DNA of 11,658 nt from an uncultured Bacteroidota bacterium (GTDB lineage: Bacteria > Bacteroidota > Bacteroidia > Chitinophagales > Saprospiraceae). The stretch spans positions 1 through 11,658 of the forward strand of contig CALEYM010000030.1 of assembly GCA_937926185.1 (NCBI GenBank), in the 5' to 3' direction. Position 1 is the first letter of the stretch. Each line of letters begins with the position of its first letter. Below the pieces are notes generated by a model. It had not been told where the DNA came from. It searched no databases and was given only the letters and a program-made list of their open reading frames with translations. Positions 1-7,826 of this stretch are shown in pieces. Both the position numbers and the translations under genes were made by a program.

Positions 1-1246
1 ACACGACGCGTTCCATGACCCGGATATCGTCGAGCGGATTGCCCTCCACGGCCACAATATCGGCCAGTTTTCCGGTTTGCAGGACGCCGGTTTGTTCGCT
101 GAGCCGGAGCAGTTCAGCGGCGTTGACCGTGGCAGCCCGGAGGATGTCCCAGGTTTTCATGCCGGTTTGTGCCATGTAGTTGAATTCCAGGTTGTTTTTG
201 CCGTGCGGAAATACGCCGGCGTCGGTGCCGAAGGCGATTTTTACACCTTTTTGGTAAGCTTTGCCCAAGGTCTCGCTGATCTGGGGCCCGATGCCGAGCG
301 CTTTTACGCGCACTACCTCCGGGAAAAAACCGGGGGCATATTGCGCGCTGTCCGTCACCGCCCAGCCGGCAGTGAGCGTGGGCACCAGCCAGGTACCGCG
401 TTGTTGCATCATCAGCATGGTATGATCGCTCATAAAAGTGCCGTGTTCGATGCTGGTCACGCCGGCGTCCACTGCCCGGCGCATACCTTCGTCGCCGTGG
501 GCGTGGGCCGCCACGGGCACGCCAAGATCGGCGGCGGTGCGCACGATGGTTTGCAGTTCGTCTTCGGCATAATGCGGCAAGCGGCCGTCGCGGGCCAGGC
601 TGAGTACGCCGCCGGTAGCGGTTACCTTGATGAGGTCGGCGCCGCGTTTGATCTGTGTGCGCACGGCGGTGCGGCAGGCGTCGGGGCCGTCGGCAATGCC
701 TGCCTCGGCGCCTGGGGGCGGATCAAACAGGTCCCAGCGGGCGCCGGTGGTAAAGTCGCCATGGCCGCCGGTAATACTGAGCGTTTGTCCCGAAGTGAGT
801 ATACGCGGGCCGATGGCCCAACCCTGGTTGATGGCGTTTCGCAAGGCGATATTAACCCCCCGTCCGCCCAGGTCGCGCACGGTGGTAAAGCCGGCTTCCA
901 GGGTACGCCGGGCATACACGGCTGCACGGAAAGCCAGGTCGGCGTCATTCAGGGTATAGCGTTCGTTGTACGAATTGCGGCTTTGTTCCCATTCAAAATG
1001 CACATGGCAATCGATCAGGCCCGGCAACACGGTTTTATCCTTAAGATCGATAAGTGTGGCCCCGGTAGGTGGATTCAGATACCCTTTTTCGATACGTTCG
1101 ATCTTGTTGCCTTCCACGATGACCGTCATTTGCGTCCGTACCTGTTCGTCGGTCATGGCGAGCAGGCGCCCACAGTGCAGATAGGCGGTTTGGGCGGGAA
1201 GACAGGCCGGAAGCAGGAGGAGCAATGACGTGAGCAAACGATTCAT
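1..1246 (-). CDS. Exported metal-dependent amidohydrolase (imidazolonepropionase/Xaa-Pro dipeptidase-like), C-terminus cut by window edge
   Basis: Translation from the ATG at 1246 gives 415 uninterrupted codons running off the left edge, and little is missing because the closing GKLADIVAVEGNPL motif is already reached. Residues 1-19 look like a signal peptide (MNRLLTSLLLLLPACLPAQ), so the enzyme probably acts in the periplasm; an LPAC lipobox is weak because of the proline. The amidohydrolase metal-site residues are all visible: HVH at 81-83, K207 in DLIKVTATGG (candidate carboxylated lysine), H248/H250 in AAHAHG, H268 in SIEHG and D342 in GTDAG. The family hydrolyses C-N bonds, typically in dipeptides, cyclic amides or imidazolones; the substrate cannot be read from sequence. 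The SDR gene lies upstream on the same strand, 191 bases away with a stem-loop between, so co-transcription is uncertain. The start was chosen for the signal peptide. Family assignment is firm, specificity is not. Confidence 0.93.
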   Translation of the reverse strand, partial: MNRLLTSLLLLLPACLPAQTAYLHCGRLLAMTDEQVRTQMTVIVEGNKIERIEKGYLNPPTGATLIDLKDKTVLPGLIDCHVHFEWEQSRNSYNERYTLNDADLAFRAAVYARRTLEAGFTTVRDLGGRGVNIALRNAINQGWAIGPRILTSGQTLSITGGHGDFTTGARWDLFDPPPGAEAGIADGPDACRTAVRTQIKRGADLIKVTATGGVLSLARDGRLPHYAEDELQTIVRTAADLGVPVAAHAHGDEGMRRAVDAGVTSIEHGTFMSDHTMLMMQQRGTWLVPTLTAGWAVTDSAQYAPGFFPEVVRVKALGIGPQISETLGKAYQKGVKIAFGTDAGVFPHGKNNLEFNYMAQTGMKTWDILRAATVNAAELLRLSEQTGVLQTGKLADIVAVEGNPLDDIRVMERVV

Positions 1247-1330
1247 AAAAACGCTTTGACAATCTTCGGTCTGCAACAAGGTGGCTTCCAATGCAGGCAT
1301 GCGCTCCATCCATACAGGCTTGCCGTCTTG

Positions 1331-1362
1331 AATACCTTGTTCCATTCAGCATGCAAGGTATT
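1331..1362. repeat. Inverted repeat in the leader of the amidohydrolase gene
   Basis: AATACCTTG at 1331-1339 is repeated exactly inverted as CAAGGTATT at 1354-1362, with a 14-base spacer; the symmetry extends to 12 bases per arm with one mismatch. It lies about 85 bases upstream of the amidohydrolase start, in an otherwise featureless 191-base spacer. It could be an operator dyad or an mRNA stem-loop; nothing identifies a binding protein. Confidence 0.35.
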
Positions 1363-1417
1363 TAATTTTAAATGTCCGTCTGCAATTTGAAAGCGATAAG
1401 CCGGAATGCCGGTTTTT

Positions 1418-1441
1418 ACGCCGACTAACAGTCGGCGTTAC
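1418..1441. repeat. REP-like palindrome overlapping the SDR stop codon
   Basis: ACGCCGAC (1418-1425) and GTCGGCGT (1431-1438) form a perfect 8-bp stem around the loop TAACA. On the minus strand the SDR stop codon TAA (1440-1438) opens the element, so the stem directly follows translation termination. The minus-strand transcript continues with an A-run, not a U-run, so this is not a canonical intrinsic terminator, although it could protect the mRNA 3' end. The outline ACGCCG(N9)CGGCGTTAC recurs at 4168-4191. Confidence 0.5.
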
Positions 1442-2181
1442 AAGGTCAGCCCCCCATCCACGCTGATCGTGGCGCCATTGATGAACGCCGCGTCGTCGGA
1501 TGCCAGGAAGGCGTACACGGCTGCTACTTCGTCGGGGGCGCCGAGCCGGCCGGCCGGCGCTTTTTCCTGCATGGTTTGAATGACGTTTTCGGGCAGGGCG
1601 TCCACCATCTCCGTACGGATGAAACCCGGCGCCACGGCGTTGGCGGTGATGCCTTTCCGGCCAAATTCACGGGCCCATACCTTGGTCATGGCAATGACGC
1701 CTGCTTTGGTAGCGGCGTAGTTGGTCTGGCCGAAATTGCCATATAGCCCCACTACCGACGCCGCGCTGATGATGCGGCCCCAGCCCTGGCTTTCCAGATA
1801 GGGATAAACGGCCTTGGTGCAGTTGAACACCCCGGTCAGGTTCACCGCGATGACCTGATCCCATTGTTCGCTGGTCATTTTTTTCAGCGTGGCGTCGCGG
1901 GTGATGCCGGCGTTGTTCACGAGGATATCGATCCTCCCGAAGGCTTCATACGTCAGGCGGGCCGCTTCCCTGGCGGCGTCGGGGTCGGTCGTATCGACCG
2001 CGAAAAAACGGGCGGGCAATCCTTGAGCCTTACATTCGGCTTCGAGCGCCTGTCCGCGTTCGGTCTGGACGTCCCAAATGGCGACGCTGGCGCCTTCGCG
2101 CAAAAAACGAAGTACCGCGGCGCGGCCGATCCCGCTGGCGCCGCCGGTGACGATGGCTACTTTGTTGTGAAGTGAGGACAT
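1438..2181 (-). CDS. Classical short-chain dehydrogenase/reductase, FabG/3-hydroxyacyl dehydrogenase-like
   Basis: This cytosolic oxidoreductase of 247 residues has the usual classical SDR length. The Rossmann glycine motif TGGASGIG is at 12-19, NNAG at 89-92, and the catalytic tetrad is N114, S142, Y155 and K159 (YAATK). PG (185-186) and the closing ISVDGG stretch are also family features. The GNFGQTNYAATKAG segment resembles FabG and PhaB-type 3-oxoacyl reductases. D37 at the end of the second strand (AIWDV) is the position where an acidic residue usually selects NAD(H) over NADP(H), so an NAD-linked 3-hydroxyacyl-CoA or alcohol dehydrogenase is as likely as a biosynthetic reductase. It is transcribed away from the symporter. 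Its leader holds a 15-base tandem repeat beginning nine bases before the ATG and an exact -7 promoter element about 85 bases upstream. Superfamily is certain, substrate is not. Confidence 0.95.
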   Translation of the reverse strand: MSSLHNKVAIVTGGASGIGRAAVLRFLREGASVAIWDVQTERGQALEAECKAQGLPARFFAVDTTDPDAAREAARLTYEAFGRIDILVNNAGITRDATLKKMTSEQWDQVIAVNLTGVFNCTKAVYPYLESQGWGRIISAASVVGLYGNFGQTNYAATKAGVIAMTKVWAREFGRKGITANAVAPGFIRTEMVDALPENVIQTMQEKAPAGRLGAPDEVAAVYAFLASDDAAFINGATISVDGGLTL

Positions 2182-2191
2182 AATAAGAATG

Positions 2192-2226
2192 GGTTAGAAG
2201 GTTTCTGGTTTGAGGGTTTCTGGTTA
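2192..2226. repeat. 15-base tandem repeat, locus 1 (SDR leader)
   Basis: Two full units, GGTTAGAAGGTTTCT (2192-2206) and GGTTTGAGGGTTTCT (2207-2221), plus GGTTA (2222-2226). They lie immediately upstream of the SDR start codon, so the SDR mRNA would carry the C-rich complement. The same unit recurs near 5162-5195 and 7827-7925. Confidence 0.8.
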
Positions 2227-2265
2227 TCTTCCGCTCCCGGGGCTCCAGATTGCCTTAAAGTGCGG

Positions 2266-2273
2266 CAAAGGTA
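2266..2273 (-). promoter_or_regulatory. Candidate -7 promoter element for the SDR gene
   Basis: The minus strand reads TACCTTTG, an exact match to the Bacteroidota TAnnTTTG element, about 85 bases upstream of the SDR ATG. The nearest upstream TTG is about 30 bases away, farther than usual for a -33 element, so this is a one-box prediction. Transcription from it would place the 15-base repeat in the 5' untranslated region. Confidence 0.45.
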
Positions 2274-2358
2274 GGGCAGTCGGGTCGCGGCAGGTCCGTT
2301 TTTCAAATTCCGTCATTCTGTTCGGTCAACCGGGGTTTCGCCAAACAGGATTTTTAAA

Positions 2359-2396
2359 AAAACCGATTTTACAGTTTTGTAAAAACAACTGGTTTT
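2359..2396. promoter_or_regulatory. Nested dyad in the divergent SDR/symporter spacer
   Basis: TTTTAC (2367-2372) and GTAAAA (2379-2384) flank a six-base centre, nested within AAAACC (2359-2364) and GGTTTT (2391-2396). It lies in the AT-rich core (about 2340-2440) of the 408-base divergent spacer, a natural place for an operator serving both genes. The short arms in AT-rich DNA could be chance. I found no exact TAnnTTTG element for the symporter; TACTTTAG at 2543-2550 is one base off. Apart from this dyad, the SDR -7 box and the tandem repeat, I see nothing else in the spacer. Confidence 0.25.
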
Positions 2397-2589
2397 CAAT
2401 GTGTTGTTATTTGATTTAAAAATAAATTTTTGGAAAACCGGCTAATTTCCGCTTAACTACCGGTGGAAAGTCCAGCCTGAAAAACTTCCGTCTGTTTGCT
2501 TAAAACGCGCAAAACGCCGTGCAACAAAGCGCCGGGCCGCCATACTTTAGCCGGAAATCCGGACAAAACCGGATGCGCTACGACTTAAA

Positions 2590-4098
2590 ATGCAGACGGG
2601 AAACTGGACACTGGCAACGGCAACGCTTCTCGCGGCTTACGCGGCGGTGCTGCTGTTTTTTGTCGTACGCGCGGCGCGGCGTACCCGTTCGCTGGCCGAT
2701 TACGCCGTGGGTAGCCAGGGCTTTTCACCGGTAGTGGTGGGGCTGTCGCTGGCAGCCGGCGTGACCAGCGCCGCCACCTTTATTATCAATCCCGGATTTG
2801 TGGCCCTGTACGGCTGGAGCGCCTTTGTGGCCATGGCCATCGTTTTGCCGCTGGGCATGTTCGTCTCTCTGATCATCCTCACCCGCAGTTTCCGGCGCTA
2901 TGGTTCCTCGGTGAAGGCGCTGACCTTATCGCAATGGATGGGCAAACGCTTCGACAGCCGGGGGTTCGCGTTGTGGTTTGCGGTGTTGTCGCTGTTGCTG
3001 CTCACCTTTATCGTGCTGATTTGCGTAGGCATGACCAAGGTTATCGCTTCGGCGCTGGGTGCGGGCGAGTTGCCGGTGCTTATTGGTCTGGTCGTCTTCG
3101 TGTTTGGATATATGATGTTCGGCGGCGCTAATTCGCTGGTGTACACCAATACCATTCAGGCCGTGCTGATGCTGGTCGTTGCCGGGGTGATGCTCGGTTC
3201 GGGCGCGCAACATTTCAACGCGGGTATTGCCGGTTTTTGGGACAAACTCGCGGCCATCGACCCGGCGCTGACCGGGACGGTAAACCCGAAAAGCCTGTTA
3301 TTCCGCGACTGGTTTGAAGTTGTTTTTTGCAATTTCGTCGTCGGTGTGGCTATTGTTTGTCAGCCCCATATCGTGACGCGTTCGCTGATGCTGCGCAACG
3401 AGCGCGACGTGAATAAATACCTGATGGTGGGTATCGCGGCGGAAATCGTATTTTTCATCGTGATCTTCACCGGTTTCTATGCCCGGCTGCAATTCCCCGA
3501 CCTGACGGCCAACGGCGAGCCACTGCGAATGGACGGGATTATTCCCGCTTACGTGGTATCCGCCTTTTCGGTGGGCGCCGGGTTGCTGGTTATCCTGGGC
3601 TTGTTGTCGGCGGGCCTGTCTACCCTGGAGGGGTTGATCCAGTCGGTTTCGATAACTATCACCAACGACCTGATCGATCCGCTGGCCGGCAGCGCCCTGG
3701 GCGAGGGAGAGCAGCGCGCCAGACGCCTGAGCGCGGTAAATAAAGTAGTCATTATGACTCTGGCCGTAATATCTGTCATTTGGAGTTACGACCAGTTGCT
3801 GCATCCCAACCTCAGTGTGGGCATTCTGGCGCAAAACGGCGTGTACGCGTTTTTTTCAGCGGCTTTTGTGCCGGTGTTGTTTGGAATATTCCTGAAAAAT
3901 ACGCCGCGCATGGCGCCGGTTGCCGCTTCCGTCACGGCAGTCGTGGTGCATTTCGCGGTGTATTACGGCGGCTTAACACCGTATACCGAAGGCGCGGTGC
4001 GCAATCCGGCGGTGGCGGCTGCGCTGGCGATCGTGAGCTCGGTGGTAGTGGGGTTGGGGGCGCATTTTTTTAGCCATAAAGAAAATACAGGTGCTTGA
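2590..4098 (+). CDS. Sodium:solute symporter family (SSS) permease, PanF-like
   Basis: A polytopic inner-membrane protein of 502 residues, the usual SSS length, with about 13 hydrophobic segments. The order of motifs follows PanF-type symporters: an early ADYAVGSQGFSP segment, AAGVTSAATFIINPGF in the first core helix, LTLSQWMGKRF, VYTNTIQAVLML, and QPHIVTRSLMLRNERDVNKY. The helix LSAGLSTLEGLIQSVS places S344-T345 where Ser/Thr of the Na2 sodium site occurs in PutP and vSGLT, so sodium coupling is likely. Known SSS substrates include pantothenate, acetate and other monocarboxylates, proline and sugars; which one applies here is open. The ATG at 2590 is followed within a few codons by the first membrane segment. 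The secreted hydrolase gene begins 26 bases downstream, suggesting that the permease imports a hydrolysis product. Confidence 0.93.
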   Translation: MQTGNWTLATATLLAAYAAVLLFFVVRAARRTRSLADYAVGSQGFSPVVVGLSLAAGVTSAATFIINPGFVALYGWSAFVAMAIVLPLGMFVSLIILTRSFRRYGSSVKALTLSQWMGKRFDSRGFALWFAVLSLLLLTFIVLICVGMTKVIASALGAGELPVLIGLVVFVFGYMMFGGANSLVYTNTIQAVLMLVVAGVMLGSGAQHFNAGIAGFWDKLAAIDPALTGTVNPKSLLFRDWFEVVFCNFVVGVAIVCQPHIVTRSLMLRNERDVNKYLMVGIAAEIVFFIVIFTGFYARLQFPDLTANGEPLRMDGIIPAYVVSAFSVGAGLLVILGLLSAGLSTLEGLIQSVSITITNDLIDPLAGSALGEGEQRARRLSAVNKVVIMTLAVISVIWSYDQLLHPNLSVGILAQNGVYAFFSAAFVPVLFGIFLKNTPRMAPVAASVTAVVVHFAVYYGGLTPYTEGAVRNPAVAAALAIVSSVVVGLGAHFFSHKENTGA

Positions 4099-4124
4099 AA
4101 AACAGATGTTTATTAAAATAGACC

Positions 4125-5069
4125 ATGGCTGCTAAATTATATCTGGCTGTTTTTGTTTTTTTCTTTCACGCCGTCAGGCTGACGGCGTTACTGGCGCAAC
4201 CGGGCATGCAGGACATCATTTATCCATCTGATACGAAAAAAATCGCCCTCGCAAGCGGCACGGAAATCGCCTACCTCGACCGCGGCGAAGGGCCGTACAC
4301 CCTGCTTTTTATACACGGCCTGGGCGCCAACCTGAAGGCTTGGCAAAAAAACATGGATTCGCTGAGCCGGCAATACCGTTGCATCGCGGTAGACCTGCCT
4401 GGATATGGGAAGTCCAGCCAGGGCGACTATGATTTCAATATGACTTTTTTTGCCGGCCAGGTGCGGGAGTTTATCCAGGCGCTCGGTTTGCAAAAAGTAG
4501 TGCTGGCAGGCCATTCGATGGGCGGACAAATTGCGCTTACGTATGTCCTGCGGGATATTGCTCCCGTTGAAAAACTGATACTTATCGCCCCGGCAGGCAT
4601 CGAAACGTTCAGCGAAACGGAGAAAAACTGGTTCAAAATGGTATACACGCCGGAGGTGGTGAAAAACACCACGCCGGAACAAATTCGCCGCAATTTCCAG
4701 ATCAACTTTTTCGAATGGCCTGCCGATGCGGAATTCATGTACGAAGAACGGCTGTTCCTGCGCAGTACCGGTGAATACGACCGCTGGTGCCGGATGATCC
4801 CGCAATGCGTAATGGGCATGCTCGACGAACCGGTGTTCGACAGGCTGGGACAAATCACCTTGCCGACGCTGATCCTGTATGGAGAAAACGACTATCTCAT
4901 ACCCAATCAACTTTTACATAAAGATCAAACCACGCTTCAAATCGCCCAATCAGCCCAAACCCAAATTCCGGGTAGCCAGGTTCGGATGATCGCCCGTTGC
5001 GGTCACTTCGTCCAGTGGGAACAAGCCGGCCAAACCAACCAGGCTATCCGCGAATTTCTGGGTCAGTAA
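4125..5069 (+). CDS. Secreted alpha/beta-fold hydrolase (serine esterase/lipase-like)
   Basis: A 314-residue alpha/beta hydrolase with a complete Ser-Asp-His triad: S131 in GHSMGG, D256 in LYGENDYLIP and H294 in CGHFVQWEQ. HGLG at 64-67 supplies the oxyanion region and DLPGYGKSS (90-98) is the typical strand-4 segment. Residues 1-25 resemble a signal peptide ending LLAQ, though the hydrophobic core is interrupted by HAVR (15-18). A periplasmic or extracellular location is inferred. The family cleaves esters, lactones, amides or thioesters; the lid (about 160-235) gives no substrate clue I recognise. The serine nucleophile argues against the haloalkane dehalogenase/OleB group, which uses aspartate. 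It starts 26 bases after the symporter and is probably co-transcribed. The signal-peptide coding region contains a 10-bp-arm palindrome (4168-4188). Confidence 0.92.
   Translation: MAAKLYLAVFVFFFHAVRLTALLAQPGMQDIIYPSDTKKIALASGTEIAYLDRGEGPYTLLFIHGLGANLKAWQKNMDSLSRQYRCIAVDLPGYGKSSQGDYDFNMTFFAGQVREFIQALGLQKVVLAGHSMGGQIALTYVLRDIAPVEKLILIAPAGIETFSETEKNWFKMVYTPEVVKNTTPEQIRRNFQINFFEWPADAEFMYEERLFLRSTGEYDRWCRMIPQCVMGMLDEPVFDRLGQITLPTLILYGENDYLIPNQLLHKDQTTLQIAQSAQTQIPGSQVRMIARCGHFVQWEQAGQTNQAIREFLGQ
4168..4191. repeat. Palindrome embedded in the hydrolase signal-peptide coding region
   Basis: ACGCCGTCAG (4168-4177) and CTGACGGCGT (4179-4188) are perfect inverted arms around one G. The element is in frame and encodes most of HAVRLTA (residues 15-21). 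Its outline ACGCCG(N9)CGGCGTTAC is the same as at 1418-1441, although the central nine bases differ. Confidence 0.5.
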
Positions 5070-5161
5070 TCGAAAATGAGGGAAGTAAACGGCTCCAATC
5101 CGGCTAAACGCACCAGCGTTTGGCAAGTGGTCTGTTTGTCTTACCCGGTAGAGTAATGCCT

Positions 5162-5195
5162 CCAACCAGAAACCCTCTAACCAGAAACCTTTCTA
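5162..5195. repeat. 15-base tandem repeat, locus 2 (receptor leader)
   Basis: On the minus strand this reads a near-complete unit with one extra A, a full GGTTAGAGGGTTTCT unit and a partial GGTTGG. It lies in the 167-base spacer between the hydrolase stop and the receptor start, ending 41 bases before that start. In the receptor's sense strand it reads AACCAGAAACC, the same orientation as at the SDR. I found no exact TAnnTTTG element in this spacer. Confidence 0.8.
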
Positions 5196-5236
5196 AATAC
5201 TCGCTCACATTTGCTCATTCAATTACTCTTGTCCGT

Positions 5237-7819
5237 ATGAAAAAGATTTTTACCACCTTATTTTTTACCCTTCTCGGGGTATGGGTATTTGCCCAACGAG
5301 GCACTGTCTCCGGTAAAGTTACCGACACCGTTTCCGGTGAGGCATTGGCCGGCGCCACCGTCGTGGTGGAAGGCGCTACCGGCGGAACCGCCACCGATGG
5401 CGACGGCATGTTTTCCTTTTCCGCGGCGCCCGGCGCCCGCAAACTGTTGGTATCGTACATCGGCTACCAAACGGCCACGGTAGACGTGACCGTGACGATC
5501 GGCGGTTCGGTCACGGCCAATGTGAGCCTGGAACCGACCGGGATACAGGGCAGTGAAATCGTCGTATCAGCTTCGCGCCGCGCCGAAAAACTGACCAACG
5601 CCCCGGCCACTATCCAGGTGATCAACGCCAGGGCGATCAGCGAGCTGCCTTCGTTCAACGTGGCCGAACTGCTGGGCCGCCAGAAAGGACTGGACTACGT
5701 GCGTTCCGGCGTATTGGGCATCGGCGTAAACGCACGCGGTTTCAACAGCGCCTTTAACCCTAAAAACCTGCAAATCAACGACAACCGCCTCTCAACGCTC
5801 ATTGCCACGGGGTTGCCGCTGGGCGCACTGAGCACCACGGTGAAGGAAGATGTCGAGCGGATCGAGGTTATTCTCGGCCCGTCCTCCGCCCTGTACGGCC
5901 CGAACGCCCACAACGGCCTGCTCAATACCATCACAAAAGACCCCCGCAGCTCGGAGGGCACCACCGTGGCGCTCGGGTTCGGCAACCAGAACGTGATGAG
6001 CGGGCGTCTGCGGCACGCCATGAAACTGAGCGATAAATTTGCCTTCAAAATCAGCGGCGAATACACGAAAGGTACCGAGTTTGATTTTACCGATACAGTC
6101 TACTCCGGCGTTGCCGCGTATCCGGAATATCTGCTCGACCGCGACTTCAACTCCATGCGCGGCGAAGCGCAGTTGTACTATAGCGTCAATGACCAGTCCA
6201 CCATCATTGCCGGCTACGGCGGCAGCAACAGCAACAACATCGGCAACACCAACGCCGGCCGCAACCAGATCCGCGACTGGCAGGTACACTGGTTTCAGGC
6301 CCGCTACGTGTCGCCGCGCTTTTTCGCCAACGTATATTACACCCTCAGCAGCACCGACTCCACTTATGCCATGAACCGGCGCACGGTAAACTACTGGTCG
6401 TATAAAAATGCCGGTTTCTCCGAAGCGGATGCCCGCGAAAAATCCATTGGATTTCAGTATTTTAAATTGTCCGACACGACCGGCCTTCACCTGAACCGCG
6501 GCGCCTTGTTCCAGGATAAATCCAACCGTCTGAACGCCGAAGTGCAGTACAACAACTCTTTGGGCAAAGCTTTCGACTTCATTGCCGGCGCACAACTTCA
6601 ACGGGATGTCGCCAACAGCAACAATACCTACCTGCTGGACAAAGACGGCGCGATTGACGTCACTCAGATCGGCGGTTACCTGCAACTGGAGCGCAAATTC
6701 GGCAAAAACCTGCGCGCCGTGCTGGCTGCCCGGGCCGACAATCACGACCTGTACGGCTTCAACTTTATCCCGAAAGCGGCGCTCGTGTACACCACCGACA
6801 ACAGCGCCCTGCGCTTCACCTACGGACAAGGCATCGCGGCGCCGACGATCCTGAACCTGTCGGCCAACATTTTCGGCGGCCTGCTGCTTGGCAACGGCGA
6901 AGGTTTCACTATCCGCGAATTCGACATGACCACCGGGCAACTGAGCGACGAATACGAAGTGCCCAAACTCCAGGTGGAAAAAATCCAGACCTTCGAACTC
7001 GGCTACAAGGCTCAGATCGGCAAACGCGTGTACCTCGATGCCAGCGCATACTACAACAACTCGGATAACTTCCTGAGTCCGGCAGTCAATGTGGCGACCG
7101 ATCGCGGCGATCTGGTGGATCACGACAACAATCCGGCTACGCCGAACATCCAGCGCTACCGCGGCTACGCCATCCGCCGTGGCGCCGAAGAAATCGGCAA
7201 TATCACCGCGGTAACGCCCCTGCCCGACGGCTCGCGCGGCGCCGACCTGGTGCTGACCTACGTCAATTTCGGCCAGGTAGCCACATACGGATTTGACCTG
7301 GGCCTGAACGTCAGTATCATCGAGGGTCTTACCGGCGTGCTGAACTATTCCTACTTTGGTTTCGATCTCGACGAAAGCGATCCGAAAAACGACGGCAACC
7401 GCAACGGAAAAGTGGATGCCAACGACCTGGCGATCAACACGCCCGACCACAAAATCGGCGTTGGCCTGAACTTCAGCAAAGGCGGTTTCTTCGCCTCGGC
7501 ATTCGGACGCTGGGTAAATGAATACGATTTCTTCTCCGGCATCAACGTGGCGGCCAAAACCAATACCGACCTGATCTACGGCGGCATGCCCGTGGTGGAA
7601 AACAAACGCGTGGGCACGTCTTTCAACAATGGCCCCCTGGGCGGTTTTTTCAACCTCGACCTTGGCGCGGGCTATACTTTCGCCAAATACTACACCGTAT
7701 CGGCACAAGTGGTGAACGCCCTGAACCAGGAGGTGCGCGAATTCGTTGCTTCACCTGCCATCAAACCGCTGTATTCGGTGGAATTGAAGGTGAACTTGCC
7801 TGGCATGAAACGGAAATAA
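5237..7819 (+). CDS. TonB-dependent outer-membrane receptor with carboxypeptidase-regulatory-like N-terminal domain
   Basis: Energised outer-membrane importer of 860 residues. Residues 1-20 are a signal peptide (MKKIFTTLFFTLLGVWVFAQ). A carboxypeptidase-regulatory-like/CNA-B beta-sandwich spans about 22-102 (GTVSGKVTD to NVSLEP, including YIGYQTATV). The TonB plug covers about 107-237, with VERIEVILGPSSALYGPNA as the signature. The rest is beta-barrel, rich in alternating aromatic strands. The frame is open from 5120, but the start at 5237 is chosen because it gives the signal peptide. The length and the absence of a SusD-like lipoprotein nearby argue against a SusC glycan system, so the ligand is unknown. 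Residues 719-731 (DGNRNGKVDANDL) resemble a dockerin/EF-hand calcium loop, and another Asp/Asn-rich stretch starts near 628 (DHDNNPATPN). A 40-bp hairpin starts seven bases after the stop. Confidence 0.95.
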   Translation: MKKIFTTLFFTLLGVWVFAQRGTVSGKVTDTVSGEALAGATVVVEGATGGTATDGDGMFSFSAAPGARKLLVSYIGYQTATVDVTVTIGGSVTANVSLEPTGIQGSEIVVSASRRAEKLTNAPATIQVINARAISELPSFNVAELLGRQKGLDYVRSGVLGIGVNARGFNSAFNPKNLQINDNRLSTLIATGLPLGALSTTVKEDVERIEVILGPSSALYGPNAHNGLLNTITKDPRSSEGTTVALGFGNQNVMSGRLRHAMKLSDKFAFKISGEYTKGTEFDFTDTVYSGVAAYPEYLLDRDFNSMRGEAQLYYSVNDQSTIIAGYGGSNSNNIGNTNAGRNQIRDWQVHWFQARYVSPRFFANVYYTLSSTDSTYAMNRRTVNYWSYKNAGFSEADAREKSIGFQYFKLSDTTGLHLNRGALFQDKSNRLNAEVQYNNSLGKAFDFIAGAQLQRDVANSNNTYLLDKDGAIDVTQIGGYLQLERKFGKNLRAVLAARADNHDLYGFNFIPKAALVYTTDNSALRFTYGQGIAAPTILNLSANIFGGLLLGNGEGFTIREFDMTTGQLSDEYEVPKLQVEKIQTFELGYKAQIGKRVYLDASAYYNNSDNFLSPAVNVATDRGDLVDHDNNPATPNIQRYRGYAIRRGAEEIGNITAVTPLPDGSRGADLVLTYVNFGQVATYGFDLGLNVSIIEGLTGVLNYSYFGFDLDESDPKNDGNRNGKVDANDLAINTPDHKIGVGLNFSKGGFFASAFGRWVNEYDFFSGINVAAKTNTDLIYGGMPVVENKRVGTSFNNGPLGGFFNLDLGAGYTFAKYYTVSAQVVNALNQEVREFVASPAIKPLYSVELKVNLPGMKRK

Positions 7820-7826
7820 GTTTTTG

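Noticed and set aside
77..1228. Open frame of 383 codons on the plus strand
   Set aside because: It is antisense to the amidohydrolase, which shows all metal-ligand motifs on the minus strand; the plus-strand translation has no family features.
1401..1417. Plus-strand intrinsic terminator (CCGG-AATG-CCGG followed by five T)
   Set aside because: The stem is only four base pairs and no plus-strand gene ends upstream; it lies in the minus-strand gene spacer.
4125..5069. OleB-like or haloalkane dehalogenase assignment
   Set aside because: The nucleophile elbow is GHSMGG with serine, not the aspartate of that group, and a signal peptide is present.
5120..5236. Upstream in-frame start that would add 39 residues to the receptor
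   Set aside because: The extension runs through the 15-base repeat and would bury the clear signal peptide starting at 5237.
5792..7708. Long open frame of 638 codons on the minus strand
   Set aside because: It lies wholly antisense to the TonB-dependent receptor, whose signal peptide, plug and barrel are clear. The antisense protein is Val/Ala/Gly-rich with no recognisable domain, as expected for a shadow in GC-rich DNA.
5237..7819. SusC-type glycan importer
   Set aside because: At 860 residues it is shorter than typical SusC proteins, and there is no SusD-like lipoprotein or glycoside hydrolase in the window.
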